Shown here: piece after piece, positions 33,643 to 42,455 of the stretch | Layout of the letters: every line of letters begins with the position of its first letter | Position numbering within the stretch: position 1 is the first letter of the stretch | Assembly: GCF_000422705.1 (NCBI RefSeq) | Contig: NZ_KE383907.1 | Location: 1 to 64,000 of the forward strand | Source: Flavobacterium soli DSM 19725 | GTDB lineage: Bacteria > Bacteroidota > Bacteroidia > Flavobacteriales > Flavobacteriaceae | Reading direction: 5' to 3' | DNA length: 64,000 bases | Made by a program: the position numbers and the translations under genes | The notes under the pieces: model-generated | What the model was told of the DNA's origin: nothing | The model's database searches: none | What the model saw: the letters and a program-made list of their open reading frames with translations, nothing else

Positions 33643-34650
33643 ATGGAATTCTCCTTAATAATATGTACTTATAAAAGAGCTCAGCCGCTTTTACGACTTT
33701 TAGAATCGGTAGCCTTGCAAACCGTATATCCATTCGAAATTCTAATTATTGACGGAAGCCCAGACCACGATACTTACCTAATGCTTAGTCAGCATACTTT
33801 TCGAAATATCAAGTATCACAAAGTTGAACCTAAAGATAGAGGACTCACCAAACAACGAAATTTTGGAATCAGTAAGGTTGATGGAAAAGCAGCAATAGTC
33901 TGTTTTCTAGATGATGACACCGTTTTGGATGCCCATTATTTTCAAGAAATTCTTGCGACCTATGCGAAGTATCCAGAATCGCTTGGTGTGGGAGGATATA
34001 TTACAAATGAAGTACAATGGACTTTCGTTGGTGAAAAATTTGTTCCTAAAATCGAGGAGTTTTATTTTGACGGATACATTAGAAAGGAGGGCTCACGATT
34101 TGTGGTACGAAAAAAATTAGGGCTAGATTCAGATGTTCCGCCGGGATACAGTTCTGAGTTTTCACATGGAAGAAGCATCGGTTTTTTACCGCCATCTGGC
34201 AAGATTTATGCAACCCAACAGCTAATGGGGGGTGTTGCTTCATTTAAAAAAGAAGTTTTTGAAACCCTACAGTTTTCAACCTATTTTGAAGGATATGGAT
34301 TATATGAAGATGCTGACTTTACACTCCGACTCTCCAATCTCGGAAAATTATTTGTAAACACAAATGCCAAATTAGCTCATTATCACGATGCTTCAGGCCG
34401 TCCTAATCAATACGAATACGGTAAAATGGTAGTGCGAAACGGTTACTATGTTTGGCGTGTAAAATATCCAAAACCTTCATTTATATCCAAAACAAAGTGG
34501 CATTCCATTACGCTTCTGCTCACGCTAATCCGCATGACAAATGTACTTGACAGGTCGAGTGTCAGAAGAAAAGAAGCCTTTACAGAGGCCTTGGGCAGAA
34601 TTGTAGGGTGGTGGAGTTTGTTTTTCTCAAATCCGCTAAAGAATACATAA
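33643..34650 (+). CDS. GT2-family glycosyltransferase
   Basis: 335 residues. GT-A motifs: MEFSLIICTYKRAQPLLRLL, FEILIIDGSPDHDTY, GLTKQRNFGISKVDGKAAIV and FLDDDTVLDAHYF near residue 88. LMGGVASFKKEVFETLQF and GYGLYEDADFTLRLSNLG are the acceptor-side elements, with the catalytic Asp in the Glu-Asp-Ala-Asp string. Soluble or peripherally membrane-bound. It stands between two gaps of about 150 bp and so may have its own promoter, but no clear boxes were found. Confidence 0.86.
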   Translation: MEFSLIICTYKRAQPLLRLLESVALQTVYPFEILIIDGSPDHDTYLMLSQHTFRNIKYHKVEPKDRGLTKQRNFGISKVDGKAAIVCFLDDDTVLDAHYFQEILATYAKYPESLGVGGYITNEVQWTFVGEKFVPKIEEFYFDGYIRKEGSRFVVRKKLGLDSDVPPGYSSEFSHGRSIGFLPPSGKIYATQQLMGGVASFKKEVFETLQFSTYFEGYGLYEDADFTLRLSNLGKLFVNTNAKLAHYHDASGRPNQYEYGKMVVRNGYYVWRVKYPKPSFISKTKWHSITLLLTLIRMTNVLDRSSVRRKEAFTEALGRIVGWWSLFFSNPLKNT

Positions 34651-34811
34651 TTATTCTAAAAATGATATTATGAATTGTTGTAAATATCTATAAAACAAAC
34701 TTTTAAAGTGAATATTATTTGTCATATTTAGAATAAAAAAGTATTTAGGGTAAAAAGTATAGCCATTTTAAGCCTTAATTGTATATTTACTTTTTAAAAC
34801 TATTAATACGT

Positions 34812-35363
34812 ATGAATACTTTTAATCTTATTGTAACAGATTATAGAAAGTATAAAAAATACGGAGGTAATTTTTTTACGATTGTATTTTTTACCCAAGG
34901 TTTTTGGGCTATTTTTCAATATCGTATTGCACATTCCGTTTATAAAATGAATATACCTATTTTGAAGCAATGTTTTCAGTTACTATGCTTGTTTTGGCAA
35001 AAAGTAATTGAAATTTTAACTGGAATTTCCATTCCTGCATCTGCGAAAATTGGAAAATCATTTTATATTGGACATTTTGGAGGAATTATTCTAAATGCCA
35101 ACGCTTCAATAGGGGATAATTGTAATTTGTCTCAAGGAGTGACGATAGGGATTTCAGGACAGGGAGAAAATAGAGGGGTTCCGATAATAAGAAACAATGT
35201 GTACATAGGTGCCAATAGTGTAGTTGCTGGTAAAATTGTTGTGGAAGATGATGTTTTAATTGCGGCTTGCTCCTTAGTAAATAAAAATGTGATGTTCAGA
35301 AGTGTTATGATGGGAGTCCCGGCCATTAAAGTTTCAGAAAAAAGTTCGGAGGGGTATATCTAA
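34812..35363 (+). CDS. Serine-acetyltransferase-like hexapeptide O-acetyltransferase
   Basis: 183 residues from the ATG at 34812; the longer frame would need a TTG at 34779. The C-terminal half is a left-handed beta-helix: IPASAKIGKSFYIGHFGGII, ASIGDNCNLSQGVTIG and VYIGANSVVAGKIVVEDDVL show the hexapeptide rhythm. The N-terminal helical part resembles CysE. In glycan loci such proteins usually acetylate a sugar hydroxyl from acetyl-CoA rather than serine. The next gene starts directly after the stop codon. Specificity is not visible. Confidence 0.8.
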   Translation: MNTFNLIVTDYRKYKKYGGNFFTIVFFTQGFWAIFQYRIAHSVYKMNIPILKQCFQLLCLFWQKVIEILTGISIPASAKIGKSFYIGHFGGIILNANASIGDNCNLSQGVTIGISGQGENRGVPIIRNNVYIGANSVVAGKIVVEDDVLIAACSLVNKNVMFRSVMMGVPAIKVSEKSSEGYI

Positions 35364-36482
35364 ATGAAGCTATTAATTATATCATCTGCACCAATTGTAA
35401 CAATCAAAGGTTGCAATTATTTATATTCACCTTATGAAAAAGAAATTCGCTTATGGATTAAATATGCTAATCAAACTCAATTTTGTTGTCCTGTTTGGAG
35501 AGAAGATAGAGGCTTATTAGTGCACCCTATTTCCTTTGACATTGAGTCAACAGTTGAATTAAAAGAGTTTGATATAACTAAATTTAAAAATATACTAAAA
35601 GCTATTCCTCTTATTTTTATTAATGCTTACAGTGTGTTTAAAGCCATGCAAAAAGCTGATCATATTCACTTGAGGTGTCCCGGAAATATGGGTTTAATTG
35701 GAGCAGTGATGCAGGTTTTGTTTCCAAAAAAAACAAAAACGGCAAAATATGCTGGAAATTGGGATCCAAAAGCCCAACAACCTTTTACTTATAAGCTCCA
35801 ACGCTGGATTTTAGCCAATACTTTTTTAACTCAAAACATGCAAGTTCTTGTATATGGAGAATGGGAAAATCAATCCAAAAACATCAAGCCTTTTTTTACC
35901 GCAACCTATAGTGAAAAGGATAAACTGCCAATAGTAGAACGAGGCTTTGAAAATACAATAGAACTGCTCTTTGTTGGTGCCTTAGCGAAAGGGAAACAAC
36001 CTTTATATGCTGTGCAAATGGCAGAAGGTTTACACGAGTTAGGTTGTAAGGTACGACTTAAAATATACGGAGAAGGAAAAGAGAGAGGACAATTAGAGGA
36101 GTATATCAAGCAAAAACAATTAACCAATGTTGTTTTTTTAATGGGAAATCAAGCAAAAAATAATGTGAAAGCAGCCTATCAAAACAGTCATTTTCTTATC
36201 TTGGCTTCCAAAAGTGAAGGATGGCCAAAAGTAGTTGCGGAAGCGATGTTTTGGGGGTGTGTTCCAGTTGCAAGTTCTGTTTCTTGTGTTTCGACTATGC
36301 TAGGAAACGAAGAGAGAGGTATGCTTTTGACAATGGATTTGGCTATTGATGTGACGAAGATTAAAAATTTAATTCATAATGAAACTGCCTTTTTTGAAAA
36401 AAGCAATAAGGCAGCAGAATGGTCTCGGAATTATACACTTGATTATTTTGAAAGTGCTTTACAACAACTCTTAAAAGCATGA
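35364..36482 (+). CDS. GT4-like glycosyltransferase
   Basis: 372 residues. The N-terminal domain includes YLYSPYEKEIRLWIKYAN and KADHIHLRCPGNMGLIGAVM with a Lys-Thr-Lys-Thr-Ala-Lys-Tyr-Ala-Gly-Asn-Trp segment. The donor domain has ELLFVGALAKGKQPLYAVQM near 205, LKIYGEGKERGQLEEYI and FLILASKSEGWPKVVAEAMF, which carries the Glu-x7-Glu motif. PVASSVSCVSTML follows. This N-terminal arrangement is a recognisable Bacteroidetes subgroup of GT4. It begins immediately after the acetyltransferase stop and overlaps the next gene by 4 bp. Confidence 0.83.
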   Translation: MKLLIISSAPIVTIKGCNYLYSPYEKEIRLWIKYANQTQFCCPVWREDRGLLVHPISFDIESTVELKEFDITKFKNILKAIPLIFINAYSVFKAMQKADHIHLRCPGNMGLIGAVMQVLFPKKTKTAKYAGNWDPKAQQPFTYKLQRWILANTFLTQNMQVLVYGEWENQSKNIKPFFTATYSEKDKLPIVERGFENTIELLFVGALAKGKQPLYAVQMAEGLHELGCKVRLKIYGEGKERGQLEEYIKQKQLTNVVFLMGNQAKNNVKAAYQNSHFLILASKSEGWPKVVAEAMFWGCVPVASSVSCVSTMLGNEERGMLLTMDLAIDVTKIKNLIHNETAFFEKSNKAAEWSRNYTLDYFESALQQLLKA

Positions 36483-37552
36483 GAACACTACAACTTATTG
36501 ATGCCCTTGATGCTGGTGGTGCAGAACGTATGGCAGTCAATTATGCAAATGCCCTTTTGGGCAAGGTTGCATTTTCTGGACTTGTTGCTACCCGAAAAGA
36601 GGGGCCTTTGAAAGATCAGTTGGAACCCGGTGTTTCGTATCTGTATTTAAACAAGGAAAAAACATTAGATTTGAATGCAATTGCACGTTTACGAGAATTT
36701 GTACAACTTCATCAAGTTTCAATTGTCCATGCTCATGGCACTACTTTTTTTATAGCTATTTTACTCAAATTTGTTGTTCCTAGATTGAAGATTGTATGGC
36801 ATGATCATAATGGAGCCAGAAGTAATCAAAAAAAAGGGCATAATAAAGTTTTAATTTTCTGTTCTTATTTTTTTAGTAGCATTATAGTAGTTAATCAACA
36901 ATTAGAGGAATGGGCAACGAGAAATCTTTTTACCCGAAAAATTATATATCTGCCTAATTTTACCTTACCCAATCCTAATGAGGAGAAGCAAACAATCTTG
37001 AAAGGTCAAACAGAGAAGAGAATTGTTTGTCTTTCGAATTTACGTCACCCTAAAAATCATTTAACTCTGACAAAGGCTTTTTCCAATACAGGTCTGGCTA
37101 AAAAAGGATGGACGTTGCATTTTGTCGGGAAAGATTATAAGGATGAATATGCTAACACATTAAAAGAGTGTATTTTTGAACTTCAAGTTGAGCAGTATGT
37201 GTTTCTTTATGATAGTTGTTCTGATGTTGACTTTATTCTAAGTCAAGCCGAAATTGGTGTTCTGGCTTCTTATTATGAAGGTTTCCCCGTAACTTTATTA
37301 GAGTATGGGATTGCTGGTTTGGCTGTAATTTCCACCAATGTTGGTTATTGTGGATCAATCATACAGCATAATACAAATGGGTTGTTGTTTGATCCCACAG
37401 TTATTGGAGAATTAGAACAGCATTTCTTATCCTTATGCAATGATGCCACATGGAGATATGCTCTAGGGCAACAATTAAAAAAAGATGTAGCTGAACTTTA
37501 CTCCACTGATGTTCTGATTACAAAAGTGTTACAACATTATCAATCTTTGTAG
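36479..37552 (+). CDS. GT4-family glycosyltransferase
   Basis: 357 residues. It starts MRTLQLIDALDAGGAERMAV, a strong GT4 N-terminal signature with Gly-Gly-Ala-Glu-Arg. HAHGTTFFIA, IVWHDHNGARS, IIYLPNFTLPN and RIVCLSNLRHPKNHLTL follow. VLASYYEGFPVTLLEYGIAG is the motif with the conserved Glu residues, then STNVGYCGSIIQHNTNGLLF. It is a retaining glycosyltransferase of the cytosolic assembly stage. It is coupled to the upstream GT by an ATGA overlap; the next gene starts right after its stop. Confidence 0.88.
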   Translation: MRTLQLIDALDAGGAERMAVNYANALLGKVAFSGLVATRKEGPLKDQLEPGVSYLYLNKEKTLDLNAIARLREFVQLHQVSIVHAHGTTFFIAILLKFVVPRLKIVWHDHNGARSNQKKGHNKVLIFCSYFFSSIIVVNQQLEEWATRNLFTRKIIYLPNFTLPNPNEEKQTILKGQTEKRIVCLSNLRHPKNHLTLTKAFSNTGLAKKGWTLHFVGKDYKDEYANTLKECIFELQVEQYVFLYDSCSDVDFILSQAEIGVLASYYEGFPVTLLEYGIAGLAVISTNVGYCGSIIQHNTNGLLFDPTVIGELEQHFLSLCNDATWRYALGQQLKKDVAELYSTDVLITKVLQHYQSL

Positions 37553-38896
37553 ATGCAGCAAAAACAACTTACTTATATTACATTACTTCTAATACATTTA
37601 GGATTAGGATTTTTCCTTTTTCTATTTCCTTTTCTTTCTAAACTTTTTGGTCTCGTTATTATCGGTATAGGAGTTTTGGTAATAATTAAAAATAAAAATC
37701 AAAATAATGAAGCACTTTATGCTTCAGCTTACATGATCGGTGTGGAGGTGTTATTAAGAATGACAGATGGTGTTTTTCTTAACGAACAAGGAAAGTATGG
37801 AGTGATATCATTTCTTTTCTTAGGAATGCTGTATCGTGGTTTTTCAAAATATGCTTTTGTGTATTGGATCTTCTTACTCTTGCTTATTCCAGGAGTTGTG
37901 TTATCAACCACCGAGTTGTCCTTAGAAGCAGATATTAAGAAAGCTATTTTTTTCAATATTACTGGTCCTGTTTGTCTTGGGGTTGCCTCGATTTACTGCT
38001 ATCGAAGAAGAATTACTTTTGAACAGTTAAATAATATAGTAATAGCTATGGCGTTACCCATAGTTTCTATCTTAACTTATTTATTCTTATATACACCTAG
38101 CATCGAAGAATCCGTTACAGGAACCAGCAGTAACTTTGAAACCTCTGGAGGATTTGGCCCAAACCAGATGTCAACCATACTAGGTTTGGGAACCTTCCTT
38201 TTTTTTGCACTATTGCTTTTAAATTCCAAATCAAAAAAAATCATTTTAATTCACACCTTTCTATTGTGTCTAGTTGCCTTTAGAGGGGTCGTAACCTTTT
38301 CTCGTGGAGGGGTTTATACAGGTTTGGTTATGGTAATTATACTTCTACTAATGGTCTATAAATTTGCTAAATCAGGGACAAAAGTAAAACTAGTATTTAT
38401 TGCCATTGGAGCCTTACTTTTAGGTTTGGGAGTTTGGGCTTATAGTTCTGTACAGACTAGTGGACTTATTGATAGACGGTATGCCAATGAAGATGCAAGA
38501 GGTAGACAAAAAGAAAGTGAGTTGTCTGGAAGAGAAACATTGATAGCAACTGAACTGCAAATGTTTGTTGAAAATCCAATTTTAGGGATTGGGGTGGGAA
38601 GAAATAAAGAGTATCGTAAAGAATTAACTGGTATTGAAGCGGCTTCCCACAATGAATTGTCAAGGATGTTGGCTGAACATGGCTCATTAGGAATTTTAGG
38701 GTTATTGATTCTAATCTTAACCCCTTTATTCTTATCGTTAGATAACAAGCAAAATCTCTATTTGTTTTCGTTTTTTGCCTTTTGGCTCCTCACCATCAAT
38801 CATGCTGCCATGCGAATTGCTGCACCTGCCTTTGTCTATGCACTATCACTCTTAAAAGTTGTATCCATTGAAAAGCCTCCTCTACATAGGGAATAA
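37553..38896 (+). CDS. O-antigen polymerase/ligase family membrane protein (Wzy/WaaL type)
   Basis: 447 residues with 10-12 membrane helices. A large loop before the last helices holds GRETLIATELQMFVENPILG, IGVGRNKEYRKELTG and SHNELSRMLAEHGSLG. The His-Asn-Glu and the following helices are the PF04932 (Wzy_C / O-antigen ligase) core. The family contains both Wzy polymerases and WaaL ligases, which cannot be separated by this motif. With a Wzm/Wzt exporter and no Wzx or Wzz gene in the locus, a ligase role fits better; this is inference. The following GT gene overlaps its 3' end by 29 bp. Confidence 0.82.
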   Translation: MQQKQLTYITLLLIHLGLGFFLFLFPFLSKLFGLVIIGIGVLVIIKNKNQNNEALYASAYMIGVEVLLRMTDGVFLNEQGKYGVISFLFLGMLYRGFSKYAFVYWIFLLLLIPGVVLSTTELSLEADIKKAIFFNITGPVCLGVASIYCYRRRITFEQLNNIVIAMALPIVSILTYLFLYTPSIEESVTGTSSNFETSGGFGPNQMSTILGLGTFLFFALLLLNSKSKKIILIHTFLLCLVAFRGVVTFSRGGVYTGLVMVIILLLMVYKFAKSGTKVKLVFIAIGALLLGLGVWAYSSVQTSGLIDRRYANEDARGRQKESELSGRETLIATELQMFVENPILGIGVGRNKEYRKELTGIEAASHNELSRMLAEHGSLGILGLLILILTPLFLSLDNKQNLYLFSFFAFWLLTINHAAMRIAAPAFVYALSLLKVVSIEKPPLHRE

Positions 38897-39875
38897 ACTC
38901 TCCCAACATGGTGTTTCTGTTACTACAATTGAAACCTTGGGGCCTTTGTTAGAAAGCGAAGGTTATAGGGTTTATTATGTTTCATCTGAGAAAAATATGG
39001 TGTTGCGAATGCTAGATATGCTGTGGCAGATGTTTCGATTGCGAAAGATGTTAGATATGGTTTTGATAGATACTTACAGTACCTCCAGTTTTTGGTATGC
39101 CTTTTTGGTCAGTCAGTTGGCAAGGATTTTAAAGCTTCGATATCTTCCGCTATTGCATGGAGGAAATCTTCCAGAACGTTTGAAAAACAACCCAAAACTT
39201 TGCAGCCTGTTATTTGGAAATGCCGCAATCAATGTTGCTCCTTCTCGCTATTTGTTGCATCATTTTACGGTAAGCGGTTTTAGCAATACGGTATTTATTC
39301 CCAACACGCTTGAAATTGCAAACTATACCTTTAAGGAACGTGAAGCAATTGTCCCACAGTTACTTTGGGTACGAGCGTTTGCCGAAATCTACAATCCCAG
39401 TATGGCCGTTGAGGTGCTGCGAAAGCTGAAGACTCAATTCCCCGATGCTACATTGTGTATGGTTGGACCCGATAAGGATGGTTCGCTTGTTACCACTAAA
39501 GCTTTGGCGAAAGCCTATGAATTGGATGTAACTTTTACCGGAAAACTCTCCAAAAAGGAATGGGTAAACTTGTCTGCAAATTATAGTATTTTTATTAACA
39601 CTACCAATTTTGATAATACTCCAGTGAGTGTCATGGAAGCGATGGCATTGGGCTTGCCTGTTGTGAGTACGAATGTTGGAGGGATTCCCTATCTGCTTGA
39701 AGACGGAGTGGATGCATTGCTTGTCGAAGCTAATTCAGTATCGCAAATGGTTACAGCGGTTGAACGTTTGTGTAGTGATCCTCATCTTGCTACAAGCATA
39801 ACCAGAGCTGCAAGAGCTAAAGTGGAGGCTTTCGATTGGACGAATGTGCGAAATGCTTGGAAAAATGTTATTTAA
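38868..39875 (+). CDS. GT4-family glycosyltransferase
   Basis: About 335 residues. No ATG is present near the start. TTG codons at 38859 and 38868 are the options, and the second gives MKSLLYIGNKLSQHG, the expected family opening, so I prefer it. Motifs: YLPLLHGGNLPERL, VAPSRYLLHHF, VFIPNTLEI, LLWVRAFAEIYNPSMAVEVL, DATLCMVGPDKDG and NFDNTPVSVMEAMALGLPVV, with the GT4 Glu residues, then STNVGGIPYLLEDGVDALLV. The start lies inside the 3' end of the polymerase/ligase gene, suggesting translational coupling. Confidence 0.83.
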   Translation: MKSLLYIGNKLSQHGVSVTTIETLGPLLESEGYRVYYVSSEKNMVLRMLDMLWQMFRLRKMLDMVLIDTYSTSSFWYAFLVSQLARILKLRYLPLLHGGNLPERLKNNPKLCSLLFGNAAINVAPSRYLLHHFTVSGFSNTVFIPNTLEIANYTFKEREAIVPQLLWVRAFAEIYNPSMAVEVLRKLKTQFPDATLCMVGPDKDGSLVTTKALAKAYELDVTFTGKLSKKEWVNLSANYSIFINTTNFDNTPVSVMEAMALGLPVVSTNVGGIPYLLEDGVDALLVEANSVSQMVTAVERLCSDPHLATSITRAARAKVEAFDWTNVRNAWKNVI

Positions 39876-39945
39876 TTAATATGCAACAAGTAACAGTTTC
39901 TATAAAAAATGTTAAATTGCAAATCTTATCAAAGGCTTAATACAG

Positions 39946-41337
39946 ATGTTTTCTAAAAAAATGCATTTTGAAATTTCCGAAAGGAAAATACTCTTACGAC
40001 TTTTTGACGTGCTTACAGTAATTGGTGCACTTTCATTGGTAGGGAATATTTTTGCCTTCGATTATTTTAAAATTACACACGTCAGCTTCTACTGGACTTT
40101 GGTTCTTGCCTTGTATTTAAATATACTGGGAACCGTTTTTGAAATGTATAACCTTCAAGTCGCCAGTAACCAGTTCCAGATTATCAAAAGCATCTTGTTG
40201 ACTTCCTCAGCAACGGTTCTGTTCTTTTTGCTTACCCCAATTTTTACTCCCGTTTTGCCATCAAACCGATTGCAGATTGTCTATTTCTTTTTATCCATCA
40301 CGCTCTCCTTGTTTGTCTGGAGAATATTTTACCAACGCTTTCTGGCTTCACATCGCTTTTTGAAACGTGTGATCATGGTTTGTGACCAAAACCAGTTGCA
40401 ACAGCTCGTTGATTCTTTGGAACAAGCCGATCCGCATTATAAGATTATTGGTTTTGTAGATACGGATTTAAGCAACAGTATTGATAAAGGCATTTTTGGG
40501 ATACCATCCGTGTCAATTTCAAATATTGAAAGTTTTGTCAAGCAAAACAGTATTTCGGAGATTGTGATCGCTTCTCAAAAAACAGATGGCATCACAGTCG
40601 ATTTGTATAATAATTTACTGCTTTTATTGGAATCGGGATTTGTAATTCGAGAATATACCCAAGTATATGAAGCCATTACGAATCGTATTCCCATACAACA
40701 TTTTGACAAGGATTTCTACCGCTATTTCCCATTTAGCAGAAGCAATCAAAACAGGCTTTATTTATTGATCGTGAAGTTTTTAGAAGTTCTCTTCTCGCTT
40801 CTAGGATTGTTGATTGGGTTGGCAATTTTACCCCTTGTCTTGATTGGCAATTTAATTGGAAACCGAGGCCCTCTTTTTTATACCCAAACCCGAGTGGGAC
40901 AAAACGGTATTCCTTTTGAAATCTATAAATACAGAACCATGATTCGAAATGCTGAAAGTGGTGGTGTTCTTTTTGCTACTGCTGGAGACATACGAATTAC
41001 ACCTTTCGGTAAATTTTTAAGAAAGACCAGAATAGACGAAATCCCCCAATTTATTAACATCCTTAAAGGCGATATGGGATTTATTGGGCCACGACCAGAA
41101 CGTCCATTTTTTGTAAAGGAGCTTGCTGCTATCATGCCGTTCTATGAAACACGACACGTCATCAAACCCGGACTGACCGGATGGGCTCAAGTGAATTATT
41201 CCTATGGTGAAACGATAGAGGAAAGCCTAGTTAAACTGCAATATGATTTATATTATATCAAGCACCGAAGCGTTTTCCTCGATTTGAACATCATCATCAA
41301 GACCTTTAGTACGGTTTTGTTTTACCGAGGCCAATAA
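39946..41337 (+). CDS. Polyprenyl-phosphate sugar-1-phosphate transferase (WbaP/WcaJ type)
   Basis: 463 residues. The N-terminal half has four hydrophobic segments and a CoA-binding-like (Rossmann) region with VIMVCDQNQLQQLVDSLE. A further membrane segment at about 270-295 leads into the catalytic domain: GPLFYTQTRVGQNGIPFEIY, KYRTMIRNAE, GKFLRKTRIDEIPQFINILK, GDMGFIGPRPERPFFV and KPGLTGWAQVNY. This is the exopolysaccharide polyprenyl glycosylphosphotransferase layout. It moves a sugar phosphate from a UDP-sugar to undecaprenyl phosphate and so starts the chain. It is last in the locus, and its 3' end overlaps the convergent DUF4105 gene by 32 bp. Confidence 0.92.
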   Translation: MFSKKMHFEISERKILLRLFDVLTVIGALSLVGNIFAFDYFKITHVSFYWTLVLALYLNILGTVFEMYNLQVASNQFQIIKSILLTSSATVLFFLLTPIFTPVLPSNRLQIVYFFLSITLSLFVWRIFYQRFLASHRFLKRVIMVCDQNQLQQLVDSLEQADPHYKIIGFVDTDLSNSIDKGIFGIPSVSISNIESFVKQNSISEIVIASQKTDGITVDLYNNLLLLLESGFVIREYTQVYEAITNRIPIQHFDKDFYRYFPFSRSNQNRLYLLIVKFLEVLFSLLGLLIGLAILPLVLIGNLIGNRGPLFYTQTRVGQNGIPFEIYKYRTMIRNAESGGVLFATAGDIRITPFGKFLRKTRIDEIPQFINILKGDMGFIGPRPERPFFVKELAAIMPFYETRHVIKPGLTGWAQVNYSYGETIEESLVKLQYDLYYIKHRSVFLDLNIIIKTFSTVLFYRGQ

Positions 41338-42439
41338 TATCTTTTTCAGGATAAATCAATCGCAATAACAGGATTGCCGTTGTGATGACAATAGGCAAAA
41401 CAATGAACAAATGAATCTTGTTGAGCATATAGACTACATAGATCCCCAAAAAAGCCAGGCATATCCATGAAAATTTTTTAATCCATTTCAAATTATTGGT
41501 TGCCAGGAAAAAAATCAAAACCAAAAAAAGCGGATTAAATAGCAAAACATTGTAGTTCCACAAAACTTCTTGGTGCAACGAATACAATCCAATCAAAGAA
41601 AATAATAGCCCGATTGCTCCAAGAATCAGAAAGTAAGTTACTTGCATTGTTTTTTTCTTAATCAGGACAAAAAGTAGCAACACAACAATCAACGAATAAA
41701 TACTATCCAGAAAAGAAAAAGCAGAAGGTCTATTGGCTTCAAAAATAACATTGGTTTCTTTTACCAGCGGTTGATTTTTATAAGCAGTAACTTTTAAATT
41801 ATCAAACAAATCTAAAGGCAAAAACATAATCCTTGCTTGGTCATCAACCCTATGTCCGAAAATAATATTGATCCCCAGTTTTTGATAAAAATGATTTTCA
41901 ACATAAGGGAACAAAACATCCCTGTAAGTTTTCGAATCGATGTTGTGCTTCACAATTGGTTGGTCTTCCAACACTCCGTTTACAACATCAATCACTTTAG
42001 TCGTGCAATTTCTATCGATGAATTTATAGGTATAAAACTTGTCATTCGATGATAAGGAAACATTTAATTTATTAATCAAGGACTCCTTTTCAGTAACAGA
42101 TAAATTCAAAACCTGCTCATAAATAGACCTGTTTTCTACCCTGTAGCTGTATTCAAAATCATCATAAGGATAGGCTGCAGCATAATATTGAAGATCACCT
42201 TTTACAAATTTGAACATAAAATTTGGTGTACTAAAATCGAACATCCCGTAATTATACACCAAGTCGATGTTTTTGGTTTCGTCTTTTATACGTAAAGCGG
42301 TATGTCCGTATAAAGAATGAGAAGCATCAGCAGTTCCAACGGTCAAGATACTCACGATAGTATTATCTGAAACCAATGATTGTGAAAAACCTATATGAAA
42401 GCTGATAAAGCAGAAGAAAAAAAGTAATTTTTTAATCAT
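41306..42439 (-). CDS. DUF4105 (Lnb N-terminal-like) membrane protein
   Basis: 377 residues. A signal peptide (about 1-19, ending Gly-Phe-Ser-Gln) is followed by the DUF4105 domain. TVGTADASHSLYGHTALRIK carries the family's Tyr-Gly-His segment, then YNYGMFDF, FMFKFVKGDLQYYAA and KFIDRNCTTKVIDVV with the conserved Asn-Cys-Thr. The C-terminal third has four or five membrane helices. The family is common in Bacteroidetes and suspected to be a membrane peptidase or protease, but this is not established. It follows the PorV-like gene by 16 bp, so both are one operon. Its end overlaps the sugar-transferase gene by 32 bp tail to tail. Confidence 0.78.
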   Translation of the reverse strand: MIKKLLFFFCFISFHIGFSQSLVSDNTIVSILTVGTADASHSLYGHTALRIKDETKNIDLVYNYGMFDFSTPNFMFKFVKGDLQYYAAAYPYDDFEYSYRVENRSIYEQVLNLSVTEKESLINKLNVSLSSNDKFYTYKFIDRNCTTKVIDVVNGVLEDQPIVKHNIDSKTYRDVLFPYVENHFYQKLGINIIFGHRVDDQARIMFLPLDLFDNLKVTAYKNQPLVKETNVIFEANRPSAFSFLDSIYSLIVVLLLFVLIKKKTMQVTYFLILGAIGLLFSLIGLYSLHQEVLWNYNVLLFNPLFLVLIFFLATNNLKWIKKFSWICLAFLGIYVVYMLNKIHLFIVLPIVITTAILLLRLIYPEKDIIGLGKTKPY

Positions 42440-42455
42440 TGGAAATACTATATAG

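Noticed and set aside
37553..38896. Calling the membrane protein a Wzy polymerase outright
   Set aside because: The motif region is shared by Wzy and WaaL, and the locus has an ABC exporter without Wzx or Wzz; ligase is at least as likely.
12537..41337. Phage-defence or other island hidden in the glycan locus
   Set aside because: Every gene there fits glycan synthesis, modification or export; no nuclease, toxin, methylase or integrase was seen.
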